Origin: Ahaetulla prasina
Lineage: Eukaryota; Chordata; Lepidosauria; Squamata; Colubridae
Length of the DNA stretch: 64,000 nucleotides
Direction of reading: 5' to 3'
Assembly: GCF_028640845.1 (NCBI RefSeq)
Contig: NC_080546.1
Location: 18,201,020 to 18,265,019, forward strand
The notes beneath the pieces are model-generated. The model worked only from the letters and a program-made list of their open reading frames with translations, ran no database searches and was not told the origin of the DNA. This document shows, piece after piece, positions 30,824 through 41,970 of the stretch (position 1 is the first letter of the stretch; every line of letters starts with the position of its first letter). The position numbers and the translations under genes were made by a program.

Positions 30824-31464
30824 CAGTAGTGGCCAAAATTGTGGAAACCTTTTGGGAAAAGTGTATTTTCTAAAACTAGCTAATAACACCACTTTTTTGG
30901 GGGGGGGAGTAGTACCATAAAATTATATATCAATGGAAAGATAATTTAATCAAGAATGTAATGCAATAACTTGTATGAAGGATTTGCTATTAGAATAGCA
31001 GTGACAGTATAAAGAAGAAAAGTGAAACAGGTAGAAAAAAACGAGATATACAAAAATTATCACCATAGAAAAAAACGAGACATACAAAAATTATCACCAT
31101 GTCAGTTAATACTTAGTTGGGTAACCTTTAGCATGAATTACGGCCTTACAACTTCTTCCCATGGAGAGAACTTTTAGTTCTGCAGCTGTTATAATGTGAA
31201 ACCAAGATTGAAGGATTGCTTCTATTAACTGGGTTTTATTGCTGGGTTGCTTCTGAGTCTGACTAACAAGTTTCTTTCGTTGGCTCCATAGATTTTCAAT
31301 TGGGTTAAGGTCTGGCTATTCCCAGGCCATTCCAGCAGTGGATTATGATTATCTTGAAACTCAAAAAAAAAAAAAAAAGTGGTGTTATCAAACCTCAAAC
31401 CTCAAACCTCAAACCTCAAAAATACACTTTTCCCAAAAAGTTTCCACAATTTTGGCCACTACTG
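30824..31464 (-). mobile_element. Tc1-like deletion derivative, copy 2
   Basis: Has the same CAGTAGTGGCCAAAATTGTGG ends as copies 1 and 3. TA is present only on the left (30822-30823). The transposase tail is on the minus strand, with a frameshift. A tandem duplication of AAAAAAACGAGAYATACAAA lies near 31050-31095, and AACCTCAAACCTC repeats near 31390. Confidence 0.9.
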
Positions 31465-32954
31465 TCTGCTTCACTCCAAGCAATAAAAATATCTTTCTTT
31501 GTTGGTATATATAAATTTATTGGAAGTAAAACCCATTGTGTTATGAGAGGAACACAACTCTGTGCTTCAGCTTATTGAAAAGCTAATTGGCAATAATTAA
31601 TGAGTGAATCAATCTGTAGATTTGGAGTTCTGTCCTAACTATCTTAAAATTAAGGATACTTTTCAAACCCCTCATGAATAGTACTTTTTAAGTGCATTCT
31701 CAGAGGGTTCCAAAAAAGTCAGAATGATGACCACAACCATGTATCCAAAGACCCATGCCTTTAAAAAAAAATGTGTTGCATGTAAAAGTTATTTTTTTTA
31801 ATAATAAAAACTTTAGTTATGTTTCTGCTTTTTAGCAATATGTTAATGGTATAGGAATGCTGCCCCCCCAAAAGGGAACAATAAACCATATGTTGCATTG
31901 GACAAGGTTTTGGGTAGGAACAAAAAAAAACTGAAGTGTACTCAGAACTGAAGAAGCTTTTTGGATGAGAAGTGAAACATTTTCAAAGAAAAAAACCAAT
32001 CTCCATAGACATCTGTACACAAAACAGCTTGTCAACCCACCTTTATTTTGATCTTCTCAAACTTGTTCTCCAGATGTGTAGAATGGTGTTTCCCAGAGGA
32101 TGAGAATTATAGGCAGAAAACCACAGCTGGCAACTGGCAATTCACAGGAACAATTAATAAATAAAACTGATAATAAAACAGACCAGTTCTTTACATGTTG
32201 CCAAGAGATTTATCTTTGTAAGCCACCTGGAATCACTGAGAGTGAATTGGGCAGCCATATAAATTTTCTTAAAATAAATAAATAAAAAGCTTCCTACTTC
32301 TAGTCCCCAAAGAAGCTTCTGCAATTATGAGTGAGTTACAAAGGAACCCGCAAGGCATTGATAACTTAAATTGTATACTTTGAATTTGACTCAGGAAAAA
32401 AAAAAGAGATGCCAAAACTGTGTAATGTATTCATAACACATAGACTGTGTAAAGTATTCATAACACAGCAATGTACCCATCCAATGTCTTTTTATGAGCC
32501 CAGAACTGAATTTTATGGAATCTTACTTGATGCTTCCTTGTAGCTTGATCAGAAATTATTGATTATACACTTTGACTATAATTTTCAAGCCAAGCATTTA
32601 TCTGCTTAATTGTCACCCTTGTGAGCACACACATACAGTAACTAGCTTCTAATCAGAATGTTATGCAATACCTTACCAACTGATTCACTGAAATCAAGAT
32701 ATATTACATCTACAGCACTGCCATAGTCTATTAAAGAAGGCTACAATTGTCCTAATTCTTTAAAAAAAGATTAGTATTGCAAAACTGATAATTCTTAGCA
32801 AATCTATGCTGATGTTTGGTAATTATCACATTGTTTTAAATATGATTTACAGACTGGTATGTTTATGATATTAATAGCAGTGATCCTTAGTTCCTCAGAT
32901 TTCATTTGGTTCCTTTTTTAAACATAAGATCATCTGATCTCCTTTGGTTGTCTG
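31465..32954. other. Mostly unique DNA with a Penelope-type end
   Basis: At 31951-32010 the plus strand reads CTGAAGAAGCTTTTTGGATG then AGAAGTGAAACATTTTC, the same element end that forms the palindrome at 4.5 kb. Otherwise AT-rich DNA with no recognised gene. Confidence 0.4.
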
Positions 32955-33126
32955 CAGGGGTGGGTTCTACTTACCTGTACTACCGGTTCACAATGGGACC
33001 ACCTGCAGAAGCTTCTGCATATGCGCAGATCACCCATGATGACGTGGTGGCGGGTGGGCAGAGTCTCCCACCAGTATTACTACTGGTTCTATAGAACCGG
33101 ACCGAACCGGGGGCAACCCACCACTG
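32955..33126. mobile_element. hAT MITE, family D (172 bp)
   Basis: The termini are CAGGGGTGGGTTCTAC and GGCAACCCACCACTG. The perfect 8-bp duplication GTTGTCTG is at 32947-32954 and 33127-33134. The interior contains GCAGAAGCTTCTGCATATGC. Confidence 0.93.
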
Positions 33127-33689
33127 GTTGTCTGACATTTCATTTGTTCTCTGGGATTTCCCAGTACATAAAACATTGGCAAGACCATCAGCTGTTCCTT
33201 CAGTCTTTTAAAATATATTTTATCTGTTCTTGAAGATTAAGCATTTTCAAAGTAAAGAGCTTCATTCTGCCTCTTTCACTATGTTCATAATAATTGATTG
33301 CAACAATATGCATAAGCTTATTAAAGAAGACAGCCGAAGTAGATGAGTAGCTGTCTATTTTTGTTACTTAGCATGTTGCCAACATCATGGGACACATGAC
33401 AAACGAATTCTTTTATTTTTGAATGATACGAAACTCTTTTTGTTGTTATTGTTAACATTGTTTTATCTCTCTGCTTCTTTAATTTTCTCATCACATTTTT
33501 TCTAGGCCTGAATCATTTTCTTTATGATCTTTCCACCTTTGTTTTCTGATTGGGTTGTTGTTTTTTAATAAAGCAAGCATATTTTTTTTTAATAAAGCAA
33601 GCATATTTTGCTGTGCTCTAGATTTTGCCTTTAATACAATGGTTAGCAATTGCATTGGAATAGCAATAAGTAACCTCTGAGCAACTTCA

Positions 33690-33885
33690 TCAATTTTTTT
33701 TTAACTTTGAATTTATATCCGGCCCTTCTCCGAAGACTCAGGGCGGCTTACATTGTGTTAAGCAATAGTCTTCATCCATCTGTATATTATATACAAAGTC
33801 AACTTTTATTGCCCCCAACAATCTGGGCCCTCATTTTACCTACCTTATAAAGGATGGAAGGCTGAGTCAACCTGAGTCAATAATT
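33690..33885 (-). repeat. Sauria-related SINE with an L2-like tail
   Basis: The tail side reads ATATCCGGCCCTTCTCCGAA and ACTCAGGGCGGCTTAC. The body side reads CAACAATCTGGGCCCTCATT and GATGGAAGGCTGAGTCAACC, as in Sauria SINEs. The head is missing. Tail-only relatives are at 49430-49555 and 58649-58719. Confidence 0.6.
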
Positions 33886-35211
33886 TCATGTATTACGTTC
33901 TTCACCAACCATACAATTGGGCTCGTGCAACCCAACAGGTTACAGTGTGATGAGCCACTTGATGGTTCATTATATTGTACTGAATCTCCCCATGATGATC
34001 ACAACTTGAAGCTACATTTGAAATTTCTTTAAATAGTAATTTCATTAGAGATTGTAATTTAAAACCATAAAAATAAAGTTGAACTAAAGAATCATAGAAA
34101 GTGTAGTAAAAAGAGAAAAATAGGTAGAAAATATAAAAAATAAAAAATATGGTAAAGAAAAGAAATGTATAAAAAGTATCACAACAACTATAAACAATTT
34201 TAGTAATTTATCACCTTCTCTTAAAATGTAAGTGATGTCTTCTTCCCATATTCCATCTCTTATCTATAAAGACAGATAATATTTCCAGTAATCAAAAGTT
34301 CATTAAGCTTACCAGGGATAATAATTTATCTATTTTAATCTTGATCAAATAAGCTATCTTTATATTCCTTCCTTTTACTTCTAACAATCTTGACCTTTTA
34401 TCTCTTCAAATAATTTCTTAGAACTTGATTTCTTTTCATATTTTCTTTTCACATTTAACAAGTTCTGGGTCCATTGCTCAAAAATATCCTTCCAATATTA
34501 GTTTTATTTCATTCTGTATAGTAAATTAAATTTAAGTGTTCTTCTCCTTTCATTGTAATAGTTACAATTCTAATGTTTCTTCTAATGCTCAACTTTCAAA
34601 ATGTATGTATGTATGTATGTATGTATGTATGTATGTATGTATGTATGTATGTGAATTAAAAAGAAAAGCATTTTCCCATGGGAAGGATTCCTATAATTAA
34701 TTCCAATTAATTAATTATCTATTGGTAACTTTCCTAAATCAATATTTTCATTTCCTTTTTTGCTGTTTATTCCAAAAGGAAAAAAAAAACTCCTTCAATT
34801 TTTTTACTTACAACTTCTTTCACTAAAGATTGAAGGGCTCTTACCCAGTGCTCTAAAACCTGATAATCCAAAAGTTCCTAATATCTGAAAAACTATTAAC
34901 AAGCCATTTCCAAAAGTGATTAAAAAGGATGTATGCTAATTCAGTATCCACAAAGGCATCAAACATAGTTTCAGCAAGATTTTATGTTTATTCATCAAAT
35001 TTAGATATCACCCATCTCACTCACAGAGTAATACTATGCAGTGTACAATTAAGACATAAAAACCATACAAAAAGGTTTATATAGAAAGATAGTTATTCCC
35101 TCATCTCCCAGAGTTCTAAACTGAACAGAAACTGTTGTCTTGCAGTCTCTTCACAAGGGACAACTGTGTGGAGCACTTGTGGGTGATCTCATGTTTGGAG
35201 AATCAATCAAT
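33886..35211. other. AT-rich intergenic, possible L1 3' relic; (ATGT)n
   Basis: Bases 34080-34560 resemble an A/T-rich LINE 3' region on the minus strand, but no motif fixes the family. An (ATGT)n microsatellite occupies about 34602-34651. No gene is seen. Confidence 0.35.
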
Positions 35212-35752
35212 CAGAATAGAGCTGAAAAGGACCTTGGAGGTCTTCTAATCCAGTCCCCTGCTCAAGCAAGAGACCCTATACCATTTCAGATGGATGCCTG
35301 TCCAGTCTTTTCTTAAAAACTTCCAGTGATGAAACAGCCACAACTTCTGAAGGCAACCTATTCCACTGGTTGATTGTCCTCACTGTTAGGAAGTTTCTCC
35401 TTAATTCCAGGTTGCTTCTCTCTTTGATTTGTTTCCATCCATTTTTTCTTGTCTTGCCTTCTGGTGCTTTGGAAAATAAGTCGACCCTCTCTTCTTTGTG
35501 GCAGCCCCTCAAATACTACAATACTGCTATCATCTCATCCCTAGTCCTGTTCTCTAGACTGGCCAGATCCAACTCCTGCAACCATTCTTCGTATATTTTT
35601 TGTCTCCAGGCCCTTAATCGTTTTAGCTGATCTTCTTTGCATTTCCCCCCAAAGTCTCAACATCTTGTTTTTGTAACGCGATGAGCAAAACTGTATGCAG
35701 TATTCCAAGGGTGGTCTTACTAAGGCTTTATAAAGCAGTATTAATACTAATT
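35212..35752 (-). mobile_element. CR1 LINE 3' end
   Basis: The minus-strand frame contains GCHKEERVDLFSKAPEGKTR, NLELRRNFLTVRTINQWNRL and PSEVVAVSSLEVFKKRLD. The 3' UTR ends at CAATCAATCAGAATAGAGCT on the plus strand. 5' truncated. Confidence 0.88.
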
Positions 35753-37040
35753 CTATGCCGAAGAAATGGTTTAACTCATTGGCTTCTTATTCTTCGGCAG
35801 TCATTGGCCTCACTTTTATCAGAGTTGTCTTCTGCTCCCTGTTTCTTCCCCAGAAGTCTGAAGCCACATACAACATTTCCTGGCATATGACAAGAGTTTA
35901 TATTCATACTCAGACAGCTGATGCTATTTCAGTTGGCTCAGCAGAAAAGCCAAGGAAGGGGCTATCTGAAAAGGAAAGCATCTTGAGCACACTAGTAAGC
36001 CAAAGCAAGAAGATCGTAGATAATAAATACATGCAAATGACACGATATCAGTGTTAAAAAACATTCCCATTTATGCAAATTGATTTCTTTCATAATGCAG
36101 ATGTTGCCTGACCCATTTAGAAATATGTGAAATTGTATTGCCTTATTAGCTACGCTGAAAGCGGTAATACGGAAGCCTGCGTGCATGCGCCGAGCAAATA
36201 CAAAGCTACCAGGATAAGAGATTGATGACTTGGAGAATTTATTCCCAGCATAAGAAGAGACGGAAAAAGAAAGGCATCTAATTTGCTGCTGTTCTAGTTA
36301 AGATCATGGCAAGAGGGGGTGGGAGGGGAGGAAGTGCTGACAATGACAGGCCAGATATAAAGCTGCTTTCTCAACTAACAACCTTAATGAGAAATTTTCT
36401 GGCTTGGTTTTTGATCTCCCCCCCTCAGCAGGACGGCTGCCCTTTTGCAGACTTGCATTCCGATCATGTGCTCATGTATGCTGATAACAGCATGGAACCA
36501 ACCTCCGCATTGTTAGGAGGCCCATTGATAGTGGCGGTATCGATTGTAAGAACAGAGTCATCCTATTCTTGCAAAACCTCGGGAGAAAAACAGAAGGAGA
36601 CTCCCTCTCTCCTTCTGGCCACGGAGAATAGGTGGTGGTCTTGAAGAAGGCTTCTGCTGCTGGTTTTTCATGCCTGGGAAGCTCGTACTGAGCAATTAGC
36701 TCCACGGATGAGAGCCTCCCTGTGCCAAAATATTCAGCTATCGGTAGCAGGTGGTTGTCCCAAACAGTTCCTCTCTGTGCATTGTTCGGAAAGGTTTCTT
36801 GGTGCAATGGACCAGAAGAGACTGGCAAAGTCTGTCTGCATGCTCAGCTCCCACAGCTTCCTAATGGTATGTCATTCTGAGGCTCCCTTCCAGCAATAAA
36901 GAATGGATGGTTGGATAGCTGTCCAACCAGAAGGTGGATACTGCTCTTGATGTTGCCCCGAAGAAGGGATAAGGAAAGGAAAGCACATTTGCCTGTTGCA
37001 CTGGATCTTCTTAGGTTGATTCTGAACCTCTTTTGCTCAG
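35753..37040. other. Intergenic, no gene seen
   Basis: Unique-looking DNA, GC-richer near 36.3-36.9 kb. Open frames of 112 and 118 codons on opposite strands have no domain. A TTTATGCAAATTGATTT octamer-like motif lies at 36071-36087. Confidence 0.35.
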
Positions 37041-37050
37041 AACCTATTCC

Positions 37051-37081
37051 TTCTCTCTCTGTCTCTCTCTGTCTCTCTCTG

Positions 37082-37127
<46 letters not shown>

Positions 37128-37283
37128 CTTCTGTCTCTCTCTCTCTGTCTCTCTCTGTCCCTCTGTCTCTCTGTCTCTTTCTCTCTCTCTCTCTCTCTCT
37201 GTCTCTCTGTCTCTCTGTCTCTGTCTCTCTGTCTGTCTCTCTCTCTCTCTGTCTCTCTGTCTCTCTCTCTCTGTGTCTCTCTG

Positions 37284-37322
<39 letters not shown>

Positions 37323-37369
37323 GTGTCTCTCTGTCTCTCTGCCTCTCTCTCTCTCTCTGTATCTCTTTA

Positions 37370-37400
<31 letters not shown>

Positions 37401-37507
37401 GTCTCTCTGTCTCTCTCTGTCTCTCTGCCTCTCTCTCTCTCTCTATCTCTGTGTGTCTCTCTGTGTCTCTGTGTCTCTCTGCCTCTCTCTCTCTCTGTAT
37501 CTCTTTA

Positions 37508-37540
<33 letters not shown>

Positions 37541-37665
37541 GTCTCTCTCTCTCTCTCCTTGTCTCCCTTTATCTCTCTCTGTCTCTCTCTCTCTCTTTTG
37601 CCCTGTATCTCTCTGTGTCTCTGTGTCTCTCCCTCTCCCTCTCCCTCCCTCTCCCTCTCTGTTTT
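37051..37665. repeat. 615-bp polypyrimidine (CT)n/(TCTCTGTC)n array
   Basis: CTCTCTCT with regularly spaced TGTC, plus rare TATC, TGCC and TCCC units. Higher-order duplication is visible: a block with CTGTATCTCTTTATCTC occurs near 37357 and again near 37494. Both strands are open for over 230 codons purely because of composition. Confidence 0.95.
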
Positions 37666-37757
37666 CAAAGCAGGATTTTGAGCTGTAATGCAGTTAGCTC
37701 AATTCTGAATAAGCATATTGCATGTGGCTTATAAACCATTGATTTCAAGGCTTAGTG

Positions 37758-38164
37758 CAGGGATGTCAAACTCAAGGCCCTTTTAGATCTGGCCCGTGGG
37801 GCCACCCTGAGCAAAGGACCAGCCCACAGTGCCTCTGCCAGCAAAAACGGACCTCAGGAGGGCCGCGCTGGGTGCTTGTCCTCTGCTGCCTAGGGCACGG
37901 GACAGCTTACGCCACCATCTGGGGGTCCTCCACATGGCCTGAGAGGGATGACTCTGGAGGACAAAGGTTTGGTGCTCTCCCTGGTCTCGCCTTCCTCCGT
38001 TGGGGACAATGGTTCCCCCAGCTCTTCCCGGGCCACCACAGGTGCTCCCGACATGAGTGATGTTGAGCTGACCACGCCCACCCCAGCCACACCCACTTAC
38101 CTCCCCCCCCAATGTCAAACATAGCCCTGATATGGCCCTCAATGAAACCAAGTTTGACACCCTG
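37758..38164. mobile_element. hAT MITE, family A (407 bp)
   Basis: CAGGGATGTCAAACTC at the left and GTTTGACACCCTG at the right. The perfect 8-bp duplication GCTTAGTG is at 37750-37757 and 38165-38172. The interior is related to 19455-19802. Confidence 0.93.
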
Positions 38165-38330
38165 GCTTAGTGTAAAGTTGGCCATGGCTTGTTTTTGACT
38201 GATGACTTAGTATGTAATGTGAACAAAGTCATAATATTTTCCGATCGTGATCCTTCCAGTCCCGGCAGATTGCAACCCATGTAGCGGTTACGTATAATTT
38301 CATTGAAAAAAAGTAATGCCTCGTGGTTTT

Positions 38331-38484
38331 AACATAACATAACATAACATAACATAACATAACATAACATAACATAACATAACATAACATAACATAACAT
38401 AACATAACATAACATAACATAACATAACATAACATAACATAACATAACATAACATAACATAACATAACATAACATAACATAACA
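38331..38484. repeat. (AACAT)n array attached to a CR1 3' end
   Basis: About 30 uninterrupted AACAT pentamers, directly abutting the 3' end of the minus-strand CR1 at 38486. It is a microsatellite, not a CRISPR array: there are no spacers. Confidence 0.95.
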
Positions 38485-38485
38485 A

Positions 38486-38972
38486 CAGAGTTGGAAGGGA
38501 CCTTGGAGGCCTTCTAGTCCAACCCCCTGCCTAGGCAGGAACCCTACACCATCTCAGTCAGATGGTTATCCAACATTTTCTTAAAATTTCCAGTGTTGGA
38601 GCATTCACAACTTCTGCAGGCAAGTCGTTCCACTTATTAATTGTTCTAACTGTCAGGAAATTTCTCCTTAGTTCTAAGTTGCTTCTTTCTTTGATCAGTT
38701 TCCACCCATTGCTTCTTGTTCTACCCTCAGGTGCTTTGGAGAACAGCCCGACTCCCTCTTCTTTGTGGCAACCCCTGAGATATTGGAACACAGCTATCAT
38801 GTCTCCCCTAGTCCTTCTTTTTATTAAACTAGACATACCCAGTTCCTGCAACCATTCTTCATATGTTTTAGCCTCCAGTCCTCTAATCATCTTTGTTGCT
38901 CTTCTCTGCACTCTTTCTAGAGTCTCAACATCTTTTTTACATCGTGGAGACCAAAACTGGATGCAATATTTG
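38486..38972 (-). mobile_element. CR1 LINE 3' end
   Basis: The best-preserved CR1 tail here. The minus-strand frame 38911-38558 reads [60 protein letters not shown] and NFLTVRTINKWNDLPAEVVN, the C-terminal domain of CR1 ORF2. The AACAT array follows its 3' end. Confidence 0.92.
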
Positions 38973-38999
38973 TTTATTAAATTTTTAACCCATCAAATA

Positions 39000-39473
39000 A
39001 CAAGCCTGATTGTGCACTTCAACAGAATAATGTTCATGTCTGAATAACAGCATTTACTGTAGTAAGAGGAAGAAAAATAGAGAGAGGGTTATACCCCCAG
39101 AATCAGGTGAGTTCAACTCTGCATCCCAAAATCACAGCAATCATTATTTCCATAAATCCATAGGCTTGAGTAATAAAATACCTTATGGCAAATAGAAGCA
39201 ACCTGAGATGCATCAAGGAGTAAATTCTCCAAAGGCTATATTTATTTATGGACAAGTCTAACTCATGAGTTTCTTTCTTTCACCTATATGTAATGGACTT
39301 CTCGTAGTCCATTTTTTTTCAAGCTCTAGCTAAACCAGGTCAGTATTTACAAAACTGTCCCATGTGGTCCCAAGCTTCTACTTACCTATCTTGACAGTCA
39401 GCTTTCTCACACTGGTATCAAACTAACCTCAAGTTTCCAACGGATAGAAGGTAGGAAATTTTTTTAAGTTTAA
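39000..39473. other. Intergenic, no gene seen
   Basis: AT-rich, unique-looking DNA. Confidence 0.4.
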
Positions 39474-39965
39474 CTCATAGACTCATTTATTGTAATGTCC
39501 TTCCCGTTAAAGACGACTTCAGCTTTAATTGCAATAATACAAGAGCAACCAATAGATTTAAACTTAATGTTAACCAATAGATTTAAACTTAATGTTAACC
39601 GCTTTAATCTAGATTGCAAAAAATATGACTTCTGTAACAGAATCATCAGTGCTTGGAATACTTTACCTGACTCTGTGGTCTCTTCCCATAATCCCAAAAG
39701 CTTTAACCAAAAACTTTCTAATATTGACCTCACCCCATTCCTAAGAGGACCATAAGGGGCGTGCATAAGAGCACAAACGTGCCTACCGTTCCTGTCCTAT
39801 TGTTTTTCTTTTTCTCCTTCTTATATATATATATGCTTATTCCTCCTAATATTTACTCATATATATGTTTATACACTATATAATCTTTTTTGTATGATAC
39901 TTATATATACTGTTGTGACAAAATAAATAAATAAATAAGTAAATAAATAAATAAATAAATAAATT
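39474..39965 (+). mobile_element. CR1/Rex1-like LINE 3' end
   Basis: A close copy of 27836-28490: NRFKLNVNRFNLDCKKYDFC and NTLPDSVVSSHNPKSFNQKL. ACCAATAGATTTAAACTTAA is tandemly duplicated (39548-39598). The tail is an (AAAT)n run at 39923-39964. Confidence 0.77.
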
Positions 39966-40044
39966 CAAGTAATGGACGGAGAAGCAGAAAAACCAGTAGT
40001 TTGGGGTGAGAAGCAGTCTCACTTGTCTAGTCTCCTGGTCTACT

Positions 40045-40322
40045 AATACACACTATCAGACTATTTACTGAATCTGCACTACTATTAATCGTTTCATAGT
40101 TCCCATCACCAATCTCTTTCCACTTATGACTGTATGACTATAACTTGTTGCTGGCAATCCTTATGATTTATATTGATATATTGACCATCAATTGTGTTGT
40201 AAATGTTGTACCTTGATGAACGTATCTTTTCTTTTATGTACTCTGAGAGCATATGCACCAAGACAAATTCCTTGTGTGTCCAATCAAACTTGGCCAATAA
40301 AAAAAAATTCTATTCTATTCTA
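40045..40322 (+). mobile_element. CR1/Rex1-like LINE 3' UTR with short TTCTA tail
   Basis: A paralogue of 13030-13357. It ends AACTTGGCCAATAAAAAAA, then three TTCTA units. Confidence 0.6.
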
Positions 40323-40639
40323 TATGTATAATCTGTACTCCCTGAGCTTGCCAATACTTAAAAGCAGAATATTCTCCCATCCCCACCCCCAAACTAACAA
40401 TTTGGCTAGATGTAGGTTTAGATCAACATTTCAATGTTTATAAAGCATTTTAGAATGCTGACAATTTTATATGCTACAACATCTGATAGGTGAGTCAGTG
40501 TTACTACCAGTGTTACTACCAATGTATACTATACATATTCTTATTGCAATTAGAACAGATTCTATGGTCTTTACTGATTTACTTTTCTCATCTTGAACTT
40601 TTCTAATTTTCTATTCCTCCAAAGAACATTGTGTGTGTG

Positions 40640-40900
40640 TGTGCATGTGTGTGTTACATACATTCATATTGTCTCCAGCTAAGGTGGTCAAACAATCCAT
40701 TGTATACTTGTTTGTTTTTTCTTTGGCCCTCCTGTATTTTTCCCCCCTTATGTGTTATAGTTCTTAAATTGTAAAATGGGTGTGGATGTGTGGAGACAGA
40801 GAGAAAGAGAGAGAGTCTAAGTTGGTAGTCAATCTTACACCATACAATTCAAATTCCATTACTTTTATGGTGTACCATCATGCCATAAATATTGTGAATG
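40640..40900. repeat. Unnamed repeat, empty-site paralogue of 48.7-49.4 kb
   Basis: CAGCTAAGGTGGTCAAACAA and CTAAGTTGGTAGTCAATCTT are shared in the same order with 48740-49300, where an LTR is inserted after AAGGTGG. The family is unknown. Confidence 0.6.
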
Positions 40901-40960
40901 GATATATTGGAGGATTTACGTAAAAAGGCATTTTTACTCATTTACTAATATAGCTCCTTC

Positions 40961-40998
40961 TTTCCTTCCTTCCTTCCTTCCTTCCTTCCTTCCTTCCT

Positions 40999-41035
<37 letters not shown>

Positions 41036-41065
41036 CTTTCCTCCCTCCTTCCCTCCCTCCCTCCG
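40961..41065. repeat. (TTCC)n-(TGCC)n-(TCCC)n microsatellite
   Basis: Tetramers change from CTTC to CTGC and then CCTC units along about 100 bp. Confidence 0.92.
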
Positions 41066-41518
41066 TCAGGTTTCCAAGTGATGAAACCCATTCAAAAAAG
41101 AAATGTGCAAAGTCCATCTTCAAAAACAAATATCTTTTATTTAGGTAGACATCAAATTGGCAAAGTCTGTTGTAATTCTGGATCTGACACCAACCGGAAT
41201 TACACCACATCATATTGGAATTTAGAAACCTCCCACAAAAGTCATATTCTCCAATAATTCCTCAATCCACATTGTGCCTGGTTGTCTTCACTCCACCTTC
41301 CTTTCTCATCAGGAGCAGCCTCTGTTCCCACGGGAAAGAAGGTCACCTAGCCAAAACAATCCTCATGATCTATTCACTCCTCCCTACCCCCACCGTAAGA
41401 ATGTGGTAAGTCTGAAAAAAAACCCTTACATAATAAAGAGAAAGTAAAGGAATAAATGAGTAAAATAGAGAGCTAAATAAAATGGCTACATATATGTCAA
41501 TTTCGGGCTTGACACCTC

Positions 41519-41560
41519 CTCCCCTCCCCTCCCCTCCCCTCTCCCCTCCCCTCCCTTCCT
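41519..41560. repeat. (CCCCT)n pentamer run
   Basis: CCTCCCCTCCCCTCCCCTCC-type repeats. The minus strand has G-runs suited to quadruplex formation. Confidence 0.8.
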
Positions 41561-41667
41561 CCCTTCCACCCAACCAGGTACGAGGCTGAATTGCTTTGGG
41601 GTTTTTTTGCAGCACACTTTTGAAATCAGGCAGAAAATCAGATGGGTCCCTTGCAGCCACTGTTGGC

Positions 41668-41852
41668 CAGTGGTGAGTTGCTACCGGTTTTCCCAAGTTT
41701 GGGTGAACCAGTAGCAGCAACAGTGAAAGGCTCCGCCCACCCACCTGGACGTCATCAAATACAATCTGCGCATGCGCAGAAGCTTCTGCGCATGTGTAGA
41801 TGGGGCAGGGCGCAAGCGAACCGGTAGCAAAGATAAGTGAAAACCACCCCTG
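41668..41852. mobile_element. hAT MITE, family D (185 bp)
   Basis: CAGTGGTGAGTTGCTACC at the left, AAAACCACCCCTG at the right. The perfect 8-bp duplication CTGTTGGC is at 41660-41667 and 41853-41860. It contains the palindromic GCGCATGCGCAGAAGCTTC motif. Confidence 0.93.
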
Positions 41853-41970
41853 CTGTTGGCCATATATGTTTTAAACACTGTCTATGACACCTTTCACTTA
41901 GGCATATTTTTGTAAGGTCACAGTAAAAGTCAAATCTGAATCCAAGCTCCTAGCTACTACAATATATATA

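Noticed and set aside
36844..37734. Long open frames (up to 274 codons, Ser/Leu- or Arg/Glu-rich) on both strands
   Set aside because: They are the translation of the CT array; the absence of stops follows from composition, not coding.
38229..38485. Direct repeats resembling a CRISPR array or a repetitive protein
   Set aside because: Uninterrupted AACAT pentamers without spacers, attached to a CR1 3' end.
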